17,315 nt of DNA, taken from the NCBI GenBank assembly GCA_009193035.1, contig SWDT01000206.1, positions 1 through 17,315 of the forward strand, read 5' to 3'. A program made the position numbers and the translations under genes. This document shows positions 16,400 to 17,315 of the stretch, in pieces. The first letter of the stretch is position 1, and every line of letters begins with the position of its first letter. The stretch comes from Halicephalobus mephisto (Eukaryota > Nematoda > Chromadorea > Rhabditida > Panagrolaimidae). The notes below the pieces were generated by a model. The model was not told the origin of the DNA, did no database searches, and was given only the letters and a program-made list of their open reading frames with translations.

Positions 16400-17259
16400 A
16401 ATCGAAAAGGAGGAAACTCGGTGTGAAAGAAGATCGAGATGTTTTCCATAAAGAGAACAGAATTCAACAGAGTGCAGATGAAATGTTTCTTGATTCAGGA
16501 GTTAATTTCAAAGACCTTCCTCCATTTATCTGTCTTTATAGACTGATATGGCTGGGAACTGAATATCAGATCCCTTGTTTGTCGAGAACTTTGGACAGTC
16601 TTCTTAAAGTCGAAGAATTTCTTAACAAAGGAAGTCTAAAAATGAGTAAAATTAACTTTTCATATATGAAACATTGCCCCAAGTCCATTATGTTCAACAG
16701 TGTTCTGCAGAGAGCATTCGTGAACTATCTCAAAAACAGGTACTACAATTTTACTTTTAATAGTCCCAATTTGACAATGATGTTGATCAGACTAGTTAAT
16801 GATCGGAATACAAACTTTCGAATATAAGCTTCATTATTAGAGTAACTAGTGATTTGACATCTTACAACAAGTGTATTTAGTTGTATTGTTTTTATTATTT
16901 CTTATTGGGATTTCACAACAGAGTAGATCTCGTGAATACTATAAACTTCGCATGTTAGAAAAGACTAATTATTTTTAAAATGACCATATGTACTTATATA
17001 TCTCCAATGACCTATTATATATTATTCTATTATATAACTTAATATCATCAGGAGCAATTTGATTGTCCTAGATGACTACAAAGAACTTCTGCCATTCCAC
17101 CTCCTCAAACATCCTCCAAATGTTATATCAGTAAGTCTCAGAAATCGGTACTCTTCAAATTTTAAACTTTTTTATGACATTCCTTATTTCATGGGTTTCA
17201 TTCTTAAAAAGATTTGTTATTCAGTCTTCCAGGACTGTACAAGCTACTATTTAAAGTAA
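16400..17259 (+). CDS. putative three-exon gene, unknown function (5' incomplete)
   Basis: Proposed exons are 16400-16739, 17052-17130 and 17233-17259. Exon 1 follows CCATTTTAG and opens with a basic stretch SKRRKLGVKEDR that could be a nuclear localisation signal. It continues through FKDLPPFICLYRLIWLGTEY to FVNYLKN. The donor AG|GTACTA joins in phase to exon 2 (acceptor ATCATCAG) reading SNLIVLDDYKELLPFHLLKH, which ends at a strong GTAAGT. Exon 3 adds DCTSYYLK and a TAA at 17257-17259. The last intron is also open in frame, so retention would not truncate the protein. No ATG is seen near the 5' end, so either an upstream exon is missing or the gene is decayed. The unspliced alternative ends exon 1 at 16827. 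Product about 150 residues. No family recognised. Confidence 0.4.
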
Positions 17260-17315
17260 AGTATCAAAGGACCTCGGCTTTTGAATTATTTTCGACGAAA
17301 AGACATATTGGTATT

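Noticed and set aside
1..17315. CRISPR arrays, bacterial operons or riboswitches
   Set aside because: No regularly spaced repeats and no prokaryotic gene structure; SL RNA genes and spliceosomal introns show a nematode genome.

Overview
The window reads as nuclear DNA of a nematode that carries out SL1-type trans-splicing, probably a rhabditid with Caenorhabditis-like gene structure. It is AT-rich. The credible introns are mostly 40-50 nt with T-rich TTTYCAG acceptors. Spliced-leader (SL) RNA genes are present, one with an exon identical to canonical SL1, together with two 5S rRNA genes. There are no operons, ribosome binding sites or long bacterial-type ORFs. I cannot name the species.

Layout: 1-1305 has no gene. 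A 5S rRNA gene lies on the minus strand (1410-1527), and a matching plus-strand copy with homologous flanks lies at 14316-14433. Between these inverted copies are four well-formed SL RNA genes (6207-6305 minus, 10743-10841 minus, 11131-11229 plus, 12165-12262 minus) and a degenerate SL-like gene (about 12569-12653 plus). The SL exons are canonical SL1 plus three variants. Linkage of 5S and SL1 RNA genes is known in nematodes, but here the units are scattered and mixed with other genes instead of forming a tandem array.

Protein-coding content is mostly decayed. The best gene is at 4479-5750 plus (four exons, SL-type acceptor next to the ATG, poly-A signal) and even it carries an apparent frameshift. 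A broken paralogue lies at 7283-7729. A second, minus-strand family has three copies (1941-2683, 6978-7256, 14883-15345), all disrupted. Further decayed or unrecognised genes lie at 8845-9012 plus, 11345-12141 plus, 12737-12856 plus, 13330-13880 plus, 15805-16316 minus and 16400-17259 plus.

From about 7967 to 10274 there is a relic of a Polinton/Maverick-like element. A broken adenovirus-type cysteine protease on plus meets a convergent minus-strand reading frame 6 bp after its stop. A lysine-rich-tailed minus-strand gene and a short CxxC zinc-ribbon-like frame follow. No polymerase, integrase, ATPase or major capsid gene was recognised.

The genes do not form one pathway. The window looks like a region of small-RNA-gene expansion, local duplication and gene decay, with one virus-like insertion.
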